NCBI GenBank assembly: GCA_903892635.1
Contig: CAITJH010000039.1
Span: 1 to 40,579, forward strand
Length of the DNA stretch: 40,579 bases
Source: an uncultured Actinomycetes bacterium
Lineage (GTDB): Bacteria > Actinomycetota > Actinomycetes > S36-B12 > UBA5976
Direction: 5' to 3'
The notes below the pieces were generated by a model. It had not been told where the DNA came from. It ran no database searches and worked only from the letters and a program-made list of their open reading frames with translations. This document shows, piece by piece, positions 18,857-27,018 of the stretch; the first letter of the stretch is position 1; each line of letters begins with the position of its first letter. A program made the position numbers and the translations under genes.

Positions 18857-19375
18857 GTGAGTTACTCAATATTTCCCAAAGACGCGTTCGCTGATGTTTT
18901 AGCTAACAACGTGACATTCGCGGCCGAATTTTCAGATGATCATCTCACAGGATTCGCTCGCGAGGGTCTGGCGATTATCACGTGCATGGATTCGCGAATT
19001 AGTCCGCTTGCAACAGTCGGAATGGGTCCTGGAGATGTCAAGATTCTGCGCAATGCTGGAGCCCGCGTGACTGATGACGTATTGCGTACTTTAGTTCTTG
19101 CAACATTCTTACTTGGAGTGAATCGCGTTCTGGTCATGCCTCATACCGAATGCAAAATGGCCTCAGCCACAGAATCTGAAATTCATGAAGAAATTTTACG
19201 TGATCATGGTGTGGATACTCGCTCAGTAGAAATACGTACCGTCAAGAACACGTTGGATGCTTTGGCAACTGACGTAACTCGAATCCGTACGTATCCCCTG
19301 TTGGCTCCTGGCGTAACAGTTGGTGGCGCACTTTATGACGTGCACACTGGCAAACTAACACCCATCGACATTTAA
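18857..19375 (+). CDS. Beta-carbonic anhydrase
   Basis: Zinc enzyme hydrating CO2 to bicarbonate, 172 residues, of the short actinobacterial Rv1284-like group. Zinc ligands are C43 (ITCMDSRI), H96 and C99 (PHTECKM), with the D45/R47 dyad. RNAGARVTDDVLRTL follows the family pattern. The GTG start at 18857 has CAGAAT six bases upstream, so a leaderless transcript is possible besides readthrough from the reductase gene. Supplies bicarbonate for anaplerotic or biosynthetic carboxylases (inference). Confidence 0.92.
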   Translation: MSYSIFPKDAFADVLANNVTFAAEFSDDHLTGFAREGLAIITCMDSRISPLATVGMGPGDVKILRNAGARVTDDVLRTLVLATFLLGVNRVLVMPHTECKMASATESEIHEEILRDHGVDTRSVEIRTVKNTLDALATDVTRIRTYPLLAPGVTVGGALYDVHTGKLTPIDI

Positions 19376-19384
19376 GGAATACAC

Positions 19385-19582
19385 ATGCCATTTATTCAAA
19401 TTAGTTTGATCGAGGGTCGCACAGTTGAGGAAAAGGCTGCGCTCATCAAGGAAGTGAGCGAAGCAGCGATGCGTACCGTTGGTGCAACTGCTGATAACAC
19501 CCGTGTAGTGATTTACGAAGTCACAGCAGACGAATGGGGTGTTGGTGGCAGCACCGTCACCCAGATGCGAGCAGGAAACTAA
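19385..19582 (+). CDS. 4-oxalocrotonate tautomerase-like protein
   Basis: A 65-residue tautomerase-superfamily subunit whose N-terminal proline after Met removal (MPFIQISL) is the catalytic base. TVEEKAALIKEVSEA forms the helix and VVIYEV the second strand; the C-terminal VTQMRAGN is short. The substrate is unknown. It is 9 bp downstream of the beta-carbonic anhydrase and overlaps the convergent parE end by 4 bp. Confidence 0.88.
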   Translation: MPFIQISLIEGRTVEEKAALIKEVSEAAMRTVGATADNTRVVIYEVTADEWGVGGSTVTQMRAGN

Positions 19583-21687
19583 GCGTCGATTCTCGATCGA
19601 TCTAATTGGGCTGCGCCTTCAACAATAAATTCTTTACGAGGTGCAACCTCAGAACCCATCAATAAATCGAATACAGCTTCTGCACCAGCAGCGTCACCAA
19701 GAGTCACTCGGCGTAATGCTCGCTTATCAACATCCATGGTGGTCTCGCGCAATTGTGAGGCATCCATTTCGCCAAGGCCCTTGTATCGCTGAACCGGTTC
19801 TTTCCATCGGCGACCAGCCTTGGTTAAATCTGCAAGGGTTTGTTTCATTTCGGCGTCGCTGTAGGTGTAGATGACTTCCCCAGCCTTCTTACCCGAACCA
19901 ACAACTTCAATTCGATGTAGCGGTGGCACAGCTGCGTAGACCATGCCATTGGCTAGCAATGGATGTAAGTAGCGATGGAACAACGTCAGCAACAGCGTTC
20001 GAATATGGGCACCATCGACATCGGCGTCGGCGAGAATAATGATCTTGCCGTATCGAACTTGTTCTAAATCAAATGTTCGTCCGGATCCGCCACCAATGAC
20101 TTGAATTATTGATGCACATTCTGAATTCTTGAGCATGTCAGCAAGCGATGCCTTTTGGACATTAAGAATCTTGCCGCGGATAGGAAGTAGTGCTTGGAAC
20201 TCACTATTGCGTGCGGTCTTTGCTGTACCTAATGCTGAGTCACCTTCGACGATGAACAACTCAGTCTTAGTGACGTCTTCGCTGCGGCAATCTTTGAGCT
20301 TGGCTGGTAGAGACGAACTTTCCAACGCGGTTTTTCGGCGTTGAGTATCTCGATGTTGGCGGGCAGCAACACGAGCGCGCGAAGCATTGGCAATCTTTTC
20401 AAGCACTGCTCGCGTTGCAGGCTTTGCGCCACGAGGCGGATTTGTGAACCACGATGCCAATTCTTTAGTGACGACCTTGTTGACGATTGCTGTTGCTGCT
20501 GGTGTTCCAAGTACTTCCTTGGTCTGTCCTTCGAACTGTGGTTCGGCCACTCGAACAGTGACTACCGCAACCATGCCCTCTTGGACATCTTCCTTTGTTA
20601 CAGGTTCGTCGCCAGCTTTCAGTAAACGAGCTGCTTTGAGTTGTTCGTTGACAGTTTTCACTAGAGCGCGTTCGAAACCTGAAACGTGAGTTCCACCCTT
20701 TGGAGTGGCAATGATGTTCACGAATGACTGAGTTTTTGCGTCGTACCCGTCATTCCACATCAATGAGATGTCAACACCGAGATCACGTTCCACCTCTTGT
20801 GGATGCATGTGGCCATTGTCATCAAGAACTGGAACGGTCTCTTTGAAGTGCCCTTGCCCAGTCAGTCGAATCACTGGAGTGATGGACTGTCCTGTTGAAA
20901 GAAATTCGCAAAACTCGGAGATTCCGCCAGCATGAAGGAATTCAACCGTTTGATCTGATGGCAAGCGCTCATCGGTAACTGTAATCTTCAAGCCGGGCAC
21001 TAAAAACGATGTTTGTCGAGCCCGATTGTGAATTTCGGTCCGATCAAATGTAGCGCCCGGAGTGAAAATTTGTTGATCTGCCCAAAAGCGAACGCGAGTA
21101 CCTGTTGCAGTCTTTTTTGCGGGCTTACCGATCTTTTTAAGCCCGCCTTGCTTTGTGAACGAAGACGTTTCATCTGTGCCTGCGAACGCACCCGGTGTTC
21201 CACGTCGAAACGACATCCCGTAAGTATTGCTACCTCGATCGACTTCAACGTCTAAACGTGATGACAAAGCATTGACAACTGAGGCACCAACACCGTGCAA
21301 TCCACCCGAGGCTGTGTATGAGCCGCCGCCGAACTTTCCACCCGCGTGAAGTTTAGTCATGACTACTTCAACGCCTGTGAGTTTGGTTTTAGGTTCGACG
21401 TCAACAGGAATTCCTCGGCCGTTATCGCGCACTGTTGCGCTGGAGTCTGAATGCAACACAACTTGAATGTCGTTACAGTGTCCAGCTAGGGCTTCGTCTA
21501 CTGAGTTATCTATGATTTCCCAGAGGCAATGCATCAGGCCTCGGGAGTCGGTTGAACCGATGTACATGCCGGGACGTTTACGAACTGCATCGAGTCCCTC
21601 GAGTACTGAGAGATCAGAAGCAGAATAGCTATCTGACGATGCAGCTTTTTTAGTTCGAGCCGTGGTCTCAGTGTTTTTCGCAGCCAT
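19579..21687 (-). CDS. parE: DNA topoisomerase IV subunit B
   Basis: ATPase subunit partnering ParC. 702 residues. The GHKL ATPase carries EIIDNSVDEALAG (metal and ATP binding), DNGRGIPVD and GGLHGVGASVVNALS. A transducer domain follows. The TOPRIM domain has VEGDSALGTAK and DADVDGAHIRTLLL, and the C-terminus carries YKGLGEM. A short Thr/Lys/Ser-rich tail precedes the ATPase. TATTCT lies nine bases before the ATG. It is encoded convergently to parC, separated from it by a three-gene cassette. Confidence 0.93.
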   Translation of the reverse strand: MAAKNTETTARTKKAASSDSYSASDLSVLEGLDAVRKRPGMYIGSTDSRGLMHCLWEIIDNSVDEALAGHCNDIQVVLHSDSSATVRDNGRGIPVDVEPKTKLTGVEVVMTKLHAGGKFGGGSYTASGGLHGVGASVVNALSSRLDVEVDRGSNTYGMSFRRGTPGAFAGTDETSSFTKQGGLKKIGKPAKKTATGTRVRFWADQQIFTPGATFDRTEIHNRARQTSFLVPGLKITVTDERLPSDQTVEFLHAGGISEFCEFLSTGQSITPVIRLTGQGHFKETVPVLDDNGHMHPQEVERDLGVDISLMWNDGYDAKTQSFVNIIATPKGGTHVSGFERALVKTVNEQLKAARLLKAGDEPVTKEDVQEGMVAVVTVRVAEPQFEGQTKEVLGTPAATAIVNKVVTKELASWFTNPPRGAKPATRAVLEKIANASRARVAARQHRDTQRRKTALESSSLPAKLKDCRSEDVTKTELFIVEGDSALGTAKTARNSEFQALLPIRGKILNVQKASLADMLKNSECASIIQVIGGGSGRTFDLEQVRYGKIIILADADVDGAHIRTLLLTLFHRYLHPLLANGMVYAAVPPLHRIEVVGSGKKAGEVIYTYSDAEMKQTLADLTKAGRRWKEPVQRYKGLGEMDASQLRETTMDVDKRALRRVTLGDAAGAEAVFDLLMGSEVAPRKEFIVEGAAQLDRSRIDA

Positions 21688-21887
21688 AACCCCTTAAGAA
21701 TAGGCAAATTTCAGGGGAAACTGTGGGAGGAGAACCGGTACGCGAGTCGTATGTGCACATGTGAAAAGAAGTACGCCACGAGTGAACTATGGCCTTGTCG
21801 GCGTGTTTACGACAGTGTCAACCACGACAATTGAAGAATAGTTCCAATCGATGTGAACTTTGACGATGCGCATAAGGATGGTGTCAC

Positions 21888-22082
21888 ATGACCACAACAA
21901 TCAGCCGTACTCCTTTGACAGTAGCTGACCGCTGTGATCGCTGCGCAGCCCAAGCCTTTGTGCGCGTGTACCTTGACGGTGGAAAGTCGTTGCAGTTCTG
22001 TGCACATCATTTCCGCGAAAACGAAGTTCGCCTTCGTGAAGTTGCGATTGATGTTCAAGACGAATCGACAGCTCTGTCTTAA
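21888..22082 (+). CDS. DUF7455 small zinc-binding protein
   Basis: A 64-residue protein with LTVADRCDRCAAQAFVRV and FCAHHFRENE, giving CxxC and CxxH pairs that should hold one zinc. This small protein is conserved next to hrdB/sigA and parE in Streptomyces. Function unknown. AAGGA lies about ten bases before the ATG. The 200 bp upstream (21688-21887), shared with divergent parE, show no further gene. Confidence 0.85.
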   Translation: MTTTISRTPLTVADRCDRCAAQAFVRVYLDGGKSLQFCAHHFRENEVRLREVAIDVQDESTALS

Positions 22083-22093
22083 CTAATTTTCTT

Positions 22094-22138
22094 CATGAGT
22101 AAGGCCTCATACAAAATTCGTGTGGGGCCTTACTCATG
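22094..22138. terminator. Bidirectional hairpin between convergent DUF7455 and DUF3048 genes
   Basis: Inverted repeat CATGAGTAAGGCC...GGGCCTTACTCATG. Including two G-T pairs it forms a 19-bp stem (22094-22112 with 22120-22138) around a 7-nt loop. It lies 11 bp after one stop codon and 5 bp before the other. There is no long T-tract on either strand, so it would be a stem-only terminator or an mRNA 3' end stabiliser. Confidence 0.75.
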
Positions 22139-22143
22139 TCTTA

Positions 22144-23229
22144 CTACGGTGTCGTTGGCGCAGAGAATGTGACTTTGCCGTCTGTAACTGGAACAAGTGA
22201 GACCCAAGTACGTCCTGTAGGCACGCCTATCGGCTTACCGTCGGCATCCGTTAATGTCACTGGATCTTTCACGCCGGCCTTAGCCCACGTAATCTTCTGA
22301 CGCTGTCCATTCGTGATCAAGAATCCAGGACCTGTACCAGTCAGTACTGAACGTGGAACGTAGTTGCCAGCAGGATCTTTATAACCAGCATCTATTGTCT
22401 TGACGTATAAGATCACCATGTTCGTGAAGCCAAGCTGTTGTCCTTGCGGATTGGTAAATGGTGCTGTGCGTTCGAATCGCATCCACTCACTCTTTGTGGC
22501 ATCCCATTTCCATACTGGATTTTCAAACTGACTAAAAGCGATGCTGACCTTGCTTGTTGCAATCGGCGTGAGATCAGGATTTGGTGTTGTTGAGGGGCTT
22601 GCCGATCCTGATGGAGATGACGATGTGCTTGCGCTTGAAGGAGCTGGCACTCGCACAAAGAAGCCGTCTGAAGGCGAATTGTTCGGTGCAATTGAGGCGA
22701 TCAAAGCCGCTGGTTTGAGAAATACGTTATGTGGTGCCGGATGAGCCGTGCTTCGGAACATTCCGACGCCACCTTCGGTGACAACGCTGATACTCGAAGG
22801 CACATGCTGTTCAACGAAGCGCATAGTCTTTGGTGCACCACCGGAGAAAACGAAAATATCTGCAATCGGCGAAGCAAGTGAAGCATCTACGTGGCGAATA
22901 CTGCGAACCGGTCCGATGAGTGGTGGAATGTCTGATTGGAATACCGCACCAAAGCGTGTGATGCCACCTTCTACGAGCTCCTCGAACACCATGTCGGCAT
23001 GGTCAAGACCTGTTTGTGGTCGCACTGTTGGATCGTTTTCGATTTTCACCATCAAGATCGGCTTAGCGCTGTCGCCATCACTTGCGGGTAGGCCTGTGAG
23101 AGACCAGGTCGGAGGCACACTTGGTGTCGGGCTCGCAGCTGCAGATCCGTTTTGTGAACTAGCAGAACCGCCACATGCAGTGAGAGCCAGTGTTACGGCA
23201 AGACCGACTGCTAATGGTTTGAATTTCAC
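22144..23229 (-). CDS. DUF3048 (YerB-like) lipoprotein
   Basis: Exported lipoprotein of 361 residues. A signal peptide ends at the lipobox LTAC (Cys19). DUF3048 N-terminal domain features are IENDPTVRPQTGLDHADMVFEE and GPVRSIRHVD. At about 195-220 a Ser/Pro/Thr-rich low-complexity linker interrupts the protein, then the C-terminal domain ends with GRTWVSLVP. The function of the family (B. subtilis YerB) is unknown. GTG start with GAGGTGG upstream. Confidence 0.9.
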   Translation of the reverse strand: MKFKPLAVGLAVTLALTACGGSASSQNGSAAASPTPSVPPTWSLTGLPASDGDSAKPILMVKIENDPTVRPQTGLDHADMVFEELVEGGITRFGAVFQSDIPPLIGPVRSIRHVDASLASPIADIFVFSGGAPKTMRFVEQHVPSSISVVTEGGVGMFRSTAHPAPHNVFLKPAALIASIAPNNSPSDGFFVRVPAPSSASTSSSPSGSASPSTTPNPDLTPIATSKVSIAFSQFENPVWKWDATKSEWMRFERTAPFTNPQGQQLGFTNMVILYVKTIDAGYKDPAGNYVPRSVLTGTGPGFLITNGQRQKITWAKAGVKDPVTLTDADGKPIGVPTGRTWVSLVPVTDGKVTFSAPTTP

Positions 23230-23332
23230 GAAAGACCACCTCGAGGAAGTTGTAACTGTCCCCTTAACTTTGCCTCACTATCGATGTCTGATTTAGATCC
23301 GACACGCAAATGAACAACAGTTAAATGGCTAA

Positions 23333-24814
23333 TTAATCGAGGTAATCGCGCAAAACCTGTGAGCGAGACGGGTGACGCAGTTTCGACATTGTCTTGCTTT
23401 CGATCTGTCGAATACGCTCGCGGGTCACGCCGTATACCTTGCCAATTTCGTCAAGAGTTTTTGGCTGGCCATCGGTCAGACCAAAGCGCATCTTGACAAC
23501 ACCAGATTCGCGATCGCTGAGGGTATCCAAAACCGAATCCAGCTGTTCTTGAAGCAATGTGAACGAGACCGCGTCCGCCGGCACAATCGCTTCGGAGTCT
23601 TCGATGAGATCGCCGAATTCACTATCTCCGTCTTCACCCAGTGGGGTGTGAAGCGAAATTGGTTCGCGACCGTACTTTTGGACCTCAACGACCTTTTCAG
23701 GAGTCATGTCGAGTTCGCGCGCCAATTCTTCTGGGGTAGGTTCGCGACCTAGATCCTGAAGCATCTGACGTTGAACACGTGCGAGCTTGTTGATGACTTC
23801 GACCATGTGGACCGGAATACGAATCGTACGAGCCTGGTCTGCCATCGCACGCGTGATTGCTTGACGAATCCACCATGTTGCGTACGTCGAGAACTTGTAG
23901 CCCTTGGTGTAGTCAAACTTTTCAACGGCGCGGATCAAGCCAAGGTTTCCTTCTTGAATCAAATCCAAGAACAACATTCCGCGCCCCGTATAGCGCTTAG
24001 CAAGGGAAACAACGAGACGAAGGTTTGCCTCGAGCAAGTGATTCTTTGCGCGCTGACCATCCTCGGCAATCCACTCGTAGTCGCCTTGTCGACGATCCTT
24101 GAATGGTCCACGAGTAGCAAGTAGCTCTTCGGCGAACAAACCGGCCTCGATGCGCTTGGCGAGTTCAACTTCTTCCTCGGCATTAAGCAAAGGGACTTTA
24201 CCGATCTGCTTGAGATAATCCTTCACTGGATCAGCCGTTGCTCCGGCCGTAATAACTTGTTGTACCGGTTCATCAGTGTCATCGACGTCGGAGATAACTA
24301 GTGCATCAGCATCAGCAATCTCTGCTGCAGCAGTTTCAACATCAGACAAATCCTCGGCGATGATAACTTCCGCCTCGGCCTCAACTGCGGCAGCCGCGAC
24401 GAGATCGACTACATCATCAACAACAATGACGTCATCAATTTCGAGATCTTCATCAAGTTCCAATTCTTCGTCATCACCGATGACTTTGCTTGCCTTGATT
24501 GACTTTGCGGTTGACTTTTCAACTGCTGATTTTTTTGACTCTTTCGCAGGGCCTTTATTGGCAGGAGCCTTCGCAACTTTTTTAGCAACAGCCTTTTTAG
24601 TCTCAACAGCTGAAGTTGCTTTCTTTGCTGGAGCTTTTGCTGTCACCTTTTTTGCAGGAGCCTTCGCAGGTGTCTTAACGGCAACCTTCTTGGCTGGCGC
24701 AGCCTTCTTTGCAGGAGCCTTAACGGCTGCTGCCTTCTTCACAGGCTTAGCAGCAACTTTTTTGGCAGATGCCTTCTTTGCTGGTGCTTTAGCGGTCGAC
24801 TTCGCTGGTGCCAC
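23333..24814 (-). CDS. sigA: Principal RNA polymerase sigma factor SigA (sigma-70)
   Basis: Primary sigma factor, about 493 residues. Residues 1-105 are a Lys/Ala/Pro-rich basic tail with many AKK repeats resembling histone H1 tails. Residues 115-190 are strongly acidic. The sigma core follows: region 1.2 [16 protein letters not shown], region 2 with [37 protein letters not shown] and the RpoD box, region 3, and region 4.2 [19 protein letters not shown]. The start is placed at GTG 24814, which has AAAGAGG five bases upstream and gives the MAPAKS-type start usual in actinobacteria; ATG 24829 and TTG 24847 are less likely. Confidence 0.95.
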   Translation of the reverse strand: MAPAKSTAKAPAKKASAKKVAAKPVKKAAAVKAPAKKAAPAKKVAVKTPAKAPAKKVTAKAPAKKATSAVETKKAVAKKVAKAPANKGPAKESKKSAVEKSTAKSIKASKVIGDDEELELDEDLEIDDVIVVDDVVDLVAAAAVEAEAEVIIAEDLSDVETAAAEIADADALVISDVDDTDEPVQQVITAGATADPVKDYLKQIGKVPLLNAEEEVELAKRIEAGLFAEELLATRGPFKDRRQGDYEWIAEDGQRAKNHLLEANLRLVVSLAKRYTGRGMLFLDLIQEGNLGLIRAVEKFDYTKGYKFSTYATWWIRQAITRAMADQARTIRIPVHMVEVINKLARVQRQMLQDLGREPTPEELARELDMTPEKVVEVQKYGREPISLHTPLGEDGDSEFGDLIEDSEAIVPADAVSFTLLQEQLDSVLDTLSDRESGVVKMRFGLTDGQPKTLDEIGKVYGVTRERIRQIESKTMSKLRHPSRSQVLRDYLD

Positions 24815-24901
24815 GTGTGCCTCTTTCATCCTGCGATGCAATAACAAGGGCCCGTGTCAAGAGCAAACCTGACCGGGCTACGCCCCGAAGGACGCACTCT
24901 T

Positions 24902-24930
24902 AGTGTACCTCGTGTTAGCGACACACCCAA
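24902..24930 (-). promoter_or_regulatory. Candidate sigA promoter
   Basis: On the minus strand TTGGGT (24925-24930), a 17-bp spacer and TACACT (24902-24907) make a sigma-70-type promoter. It would give a leader of about 80 nt before GTG 24814. It overlaps the 5' side of the intergenic gap after the PKD protein gene. Confidence 0.5.
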
Positions 24931-24940
24931 CCCGAGGGCA

Positions 24941-25765
24941 TCATGACCATGACGTCAGGACACTTCGTGCGCTGTGGACCAACATTGAGCCTTGATCGTG
25001 CTGGTGTAGCAGATCGCCGCTGACGTCGAAAGTCCCAATACCTGCAACTGTGTAGGTAGCGGTCCATGTTGTATCCACTGAAATGGCGTAATGCCCCTGT
25101 TGGCGATACGTATGGTCAATTTGAGTGCTGGGATAGGGCTTGCCGGGCAGCGAACGCCATTCGCTTTGGCCATCGCCCCATTTCCAATGCCACTTTGCGG
25201 TCGCATTGATTCGAATATTTCTTCCCGAAAGAGTGAATGGCGCTGGCGAAAATTGCGTTGGCTGATTGACCCAACAAATCACTGGGATCACCGTAAAGGT
25301 GTCTGAATCGGGATTACACGACAATGCCAGATTGGGCACACCTCTGATAACTAGATCGTTAACTCGGCTTTCGGTTTGTCGTCGAGTTGGTGGTGTGCCT
25401 GATCCCCAACACACCGATCCCACGACTGCGATGGTTTGCGGAGTTTGGCCAAACCACACACGATAACGAATCTGACCTGACGGACAAGTGACTACAGCGT
25501 GAGCACACATGGAACTGCTGTCTGCTGCGCAATAGACCGTGTACTTCCATGTGCACTCCATGCAGGCTGCAACATTCTTTTTCTGCGTTGCTCCACCGGT
25601 AAACGAATTTGGCAACAGCAAGCCGCCAGTGCCGATGTATGTATCGTTCTGATCATTGCCGACAACGCTCGTGGAGTGAATGTTTGTCGAAGCTTGGACT
25701 GGCGAGATTATGACATTGACCGAGAACAGCGCCAGCACAACGGCCAATAGGGTTCTATGCCGCAC
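24941..25765 (-). CDS. Secreted PKD-domain protein
   Basis: An exported protein of about 274 residues. An N-terminal signal peptide with basic RHR and a hydrophobic core ends near PVQAS. A cysteine-rich middle (MECTWKYTVYCAADSSSMCAHAV spans about 70-92; further Cys in GSVCWG and VICWV) probably forms disulfides outside the cell. A C-terminal PKD-like domain has WKWGDGQSEW and a HTYRQQGHYAISV strand. Start uncertain: GTG 25765 or TTG 25771, both inside the end of DUF4192. Function unknown; a cell-surface role is inferred. Confidence 0.72.
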   Translation of the reverse strand: MRHRTLLAVVLALFSVNVIISPVQASTNIHSTSVVGNDQNDTYIGTGGLLLPNSFTGGATQKKNVAACMECTWKYTVYCAADSSSMCAHAVVTCPSGQIRYRVWFGQTPQTIAVVGSVCWGSGTPPTRRQTESRVNDLVIRGVPNLALSCNPDSDTFTVIPVICWVNQPTQFSPAPFTLSGRNIRINATAKWHWKWGDGQSEWRSLPGKPYPSTQIDHTYRQQGHYAISVDTTWTATYTVAGIGTFDVSGDLLHQHDQGSMLVHSARSVLTSWS

Positions 25766-26699
25766 CAGCAAGACATTTCTCGGGGCTGACAGCTGCTAAT
25801 GATTCGGCCCACACGTGAGGTGGTACCCCATGGGTCAGTGCACGATCGAGCAACTGGGCCAGTGAGTATGTGGGGTCACATTCCAACGCTCGTGTGATTG
25901 CGACATTTGCCAATACGCCATTTCCATCGAGCCATGCGCAGCCGGCAACGACGGTGGCAAGTGCGGGCACAAATGAATCGTCTACCTTTTGAAGAACTTC
26001 ACGTAATCGTGATTTCACGAACCATCGCAGTGAAGGGGTGTCATAACTTGCACGCAAGAGTCCATCGCGAATTCGAAAATCGCAAAGCGCTTGGCTAACA
26101 CGAGCGACGTTGTTCCATTCTGCGAAGTCGTCGTGAATAAGAGCGTTAATCGTCCATGCGAGTTCAGCTGCGCACTCACTTGTTCGTGTCTTACTAAAGG
26201 CGATAGCGCGTTCGGTGATGTCGTCATCGTTTAGTGGGCGTGTCTGGAATGTAGAGACAAGCTCTTCTCGAGAATCTAGAGGCGCACTGCCATTAGCGAC
26301 AAATGCAGTATCAAGTGCTGTGATGTTGCGATCGATTGCGTTTCCCTCCGCAGGGCAACACGAAGCATCTGAGCACAATAGCGATCGCCACGCTGACTCA
26401 GTCACTTGGAGAACATCAAGTACTGGGACGGCAAAAGTGCCGTCGAGGGCCTCTTGCCAGTCCGTGGTTTCTGTTGGCTTGTCGCAGTAGTAAACGATGG
26501 CCAGATACGGATCGTCACACTCGTTAACCACATTCACTAGTGGACTAACCATGGCTTCACGAACAACGTCCAAGTCTGCGCGAATAGCGCCGACAATTTC
26601 AGTGTCGTCAAAGGCAACAAGAACAATGCTGTTTGCGGGATGAAACCCTAATAGATGAGGGATTGCTGCGATAAGTTCGCGCGGCGATGAAATGTGCAT
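25755..26699 (-). CDS. DUF4192 family protein
   Basis: An actinobacterial protein of about 314 residues. The N-terminal ISSPRELIAAIPHLLGFHP and SIVLVAFD are family signatures, and a helical C-terminal region carries ALATVVAGCAWLDGNG and a CDPTYSLAQLLDRAL segment. Function unknown. The frame is open upstream to 26840 but only with a TTG; the conserved domain starts at ATG 26699. No Shine-Dalgarno sequence precedes it. A possible leaderless promoter, TTGATG, 17 bp, CATTCT, then six bases, fits this start. Confidence 0.82.
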   Translation of the reverse strand: MHISSPRELIAAIPHLLGFHPANSIVLVAFDDTEIVGAIRADLDVVREAMVSPLVNVVNECDDPYLAIVYYCDKPTETTDWQEALDGTFAVPVLDVLQVTESAWRSLLCSDASCCPAEGNAIDRNITALDTAFVANGSAPLDSREELVSTFQTRPLNDDDITERAIAFSKTRTSECAAELAWTINALIHDDFAEWNNVARVSQALCDFRIRDGLLRASYDTPSLRWFVKSRLREVLQKVDDSFVPALATVVAGCAWLDGNGVLANVAITRALECDPTYSLAQLLDRALTHGVPPHVWAESLAAVSPEKCLAGAA

Positions 26700-26705
26700 A
26701 GAAAA

Positions 26706-26734
26706 AGAATGAGCAAGAAATTTCTTGGCATCAA
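26706..26734 (-). promoter_or_regulatory. Candidate leaderless promoter of DUF4192
   Basis: TTGATG (26729-26734), a 17-bp spacer and CATTCT (26706-26711), six bases before ATG 26699. The spacer contains the 12-bp palindrome AAGAAATTTCTT. Confidence 0.4.
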
Positions 26735-26854
26735 GAAAGACTGATTCTTTTGGGGATAACTCAAACCTGTCCACAAGTTTTCTCGCTGCAGGTTTACAGT
26801 TCGTAAAAAGCGATTTGAGTGCACGAGCCTCATACGGCAAGTGGCGGACATAGG

Positions 26855-26902
26855 AACACCCAGAGTTCGGGCGGCTTCCCCTCCGACGTCACTCTGGGTG
26901 TT
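26855..26902. other. Long hairpin (12-bp perfect inverted repeat) in intergenic DNA
   Basis: AACACCCAGAGT (26855-26866) and its exact complement ACTCTGGGTGTT (26891-26902) flank 24 nt. On the minus-strand RNA the interior adds a TCGG/CCGA stem after a 4-nt bulge, giving a 12-nt apical loop. No T-tract follows on either strand. It could be a structured RNA, a processing site or a terminator; there is no gene end immediately upstream on either strand. Confidence 0.6.
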
Positions 26903-27018
26903 AGTGCAAAACTAGAACATATCGACACAAATATCCCTGCAAAACACGCCCTGCGCGTGTCGTCCTAAACCGATACCCCGGTGTGAGGCCACTGTGACAG
27001 TTGTGACACAGTTTTCCT

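Larger units (their letters stand above)
26700..27018. other. Divergent intergenic region between DUF4192 and VOC genes
   Basis: About 320 bp without a supported gene. It contains the DUF4192 promoter candidate, two DnaA-box-like nonamers (TTATCCCCA on the minus strand at 26751-26759 and CTGTCCACA on the plus strand at 26767-26775, each one mismatch from known actinobacterial or E. coli forms), a long hairpin at 26855-26902, a 6-bp hairpin ACACGC/GCGTGT at 26944-26960, and two TGTGACA direct repeats (26993-26999, 27002-27008) just before the VOC start. Confidence 0.6.

Noticed and set aside
26700-26840. A 47-residue N-terminal extension of DUF4192 from a TTG at 26840
   Set aside because: The conserved family start matches ATG 26699, and the extension covers promoter-like and DnaA-box-like DNA.
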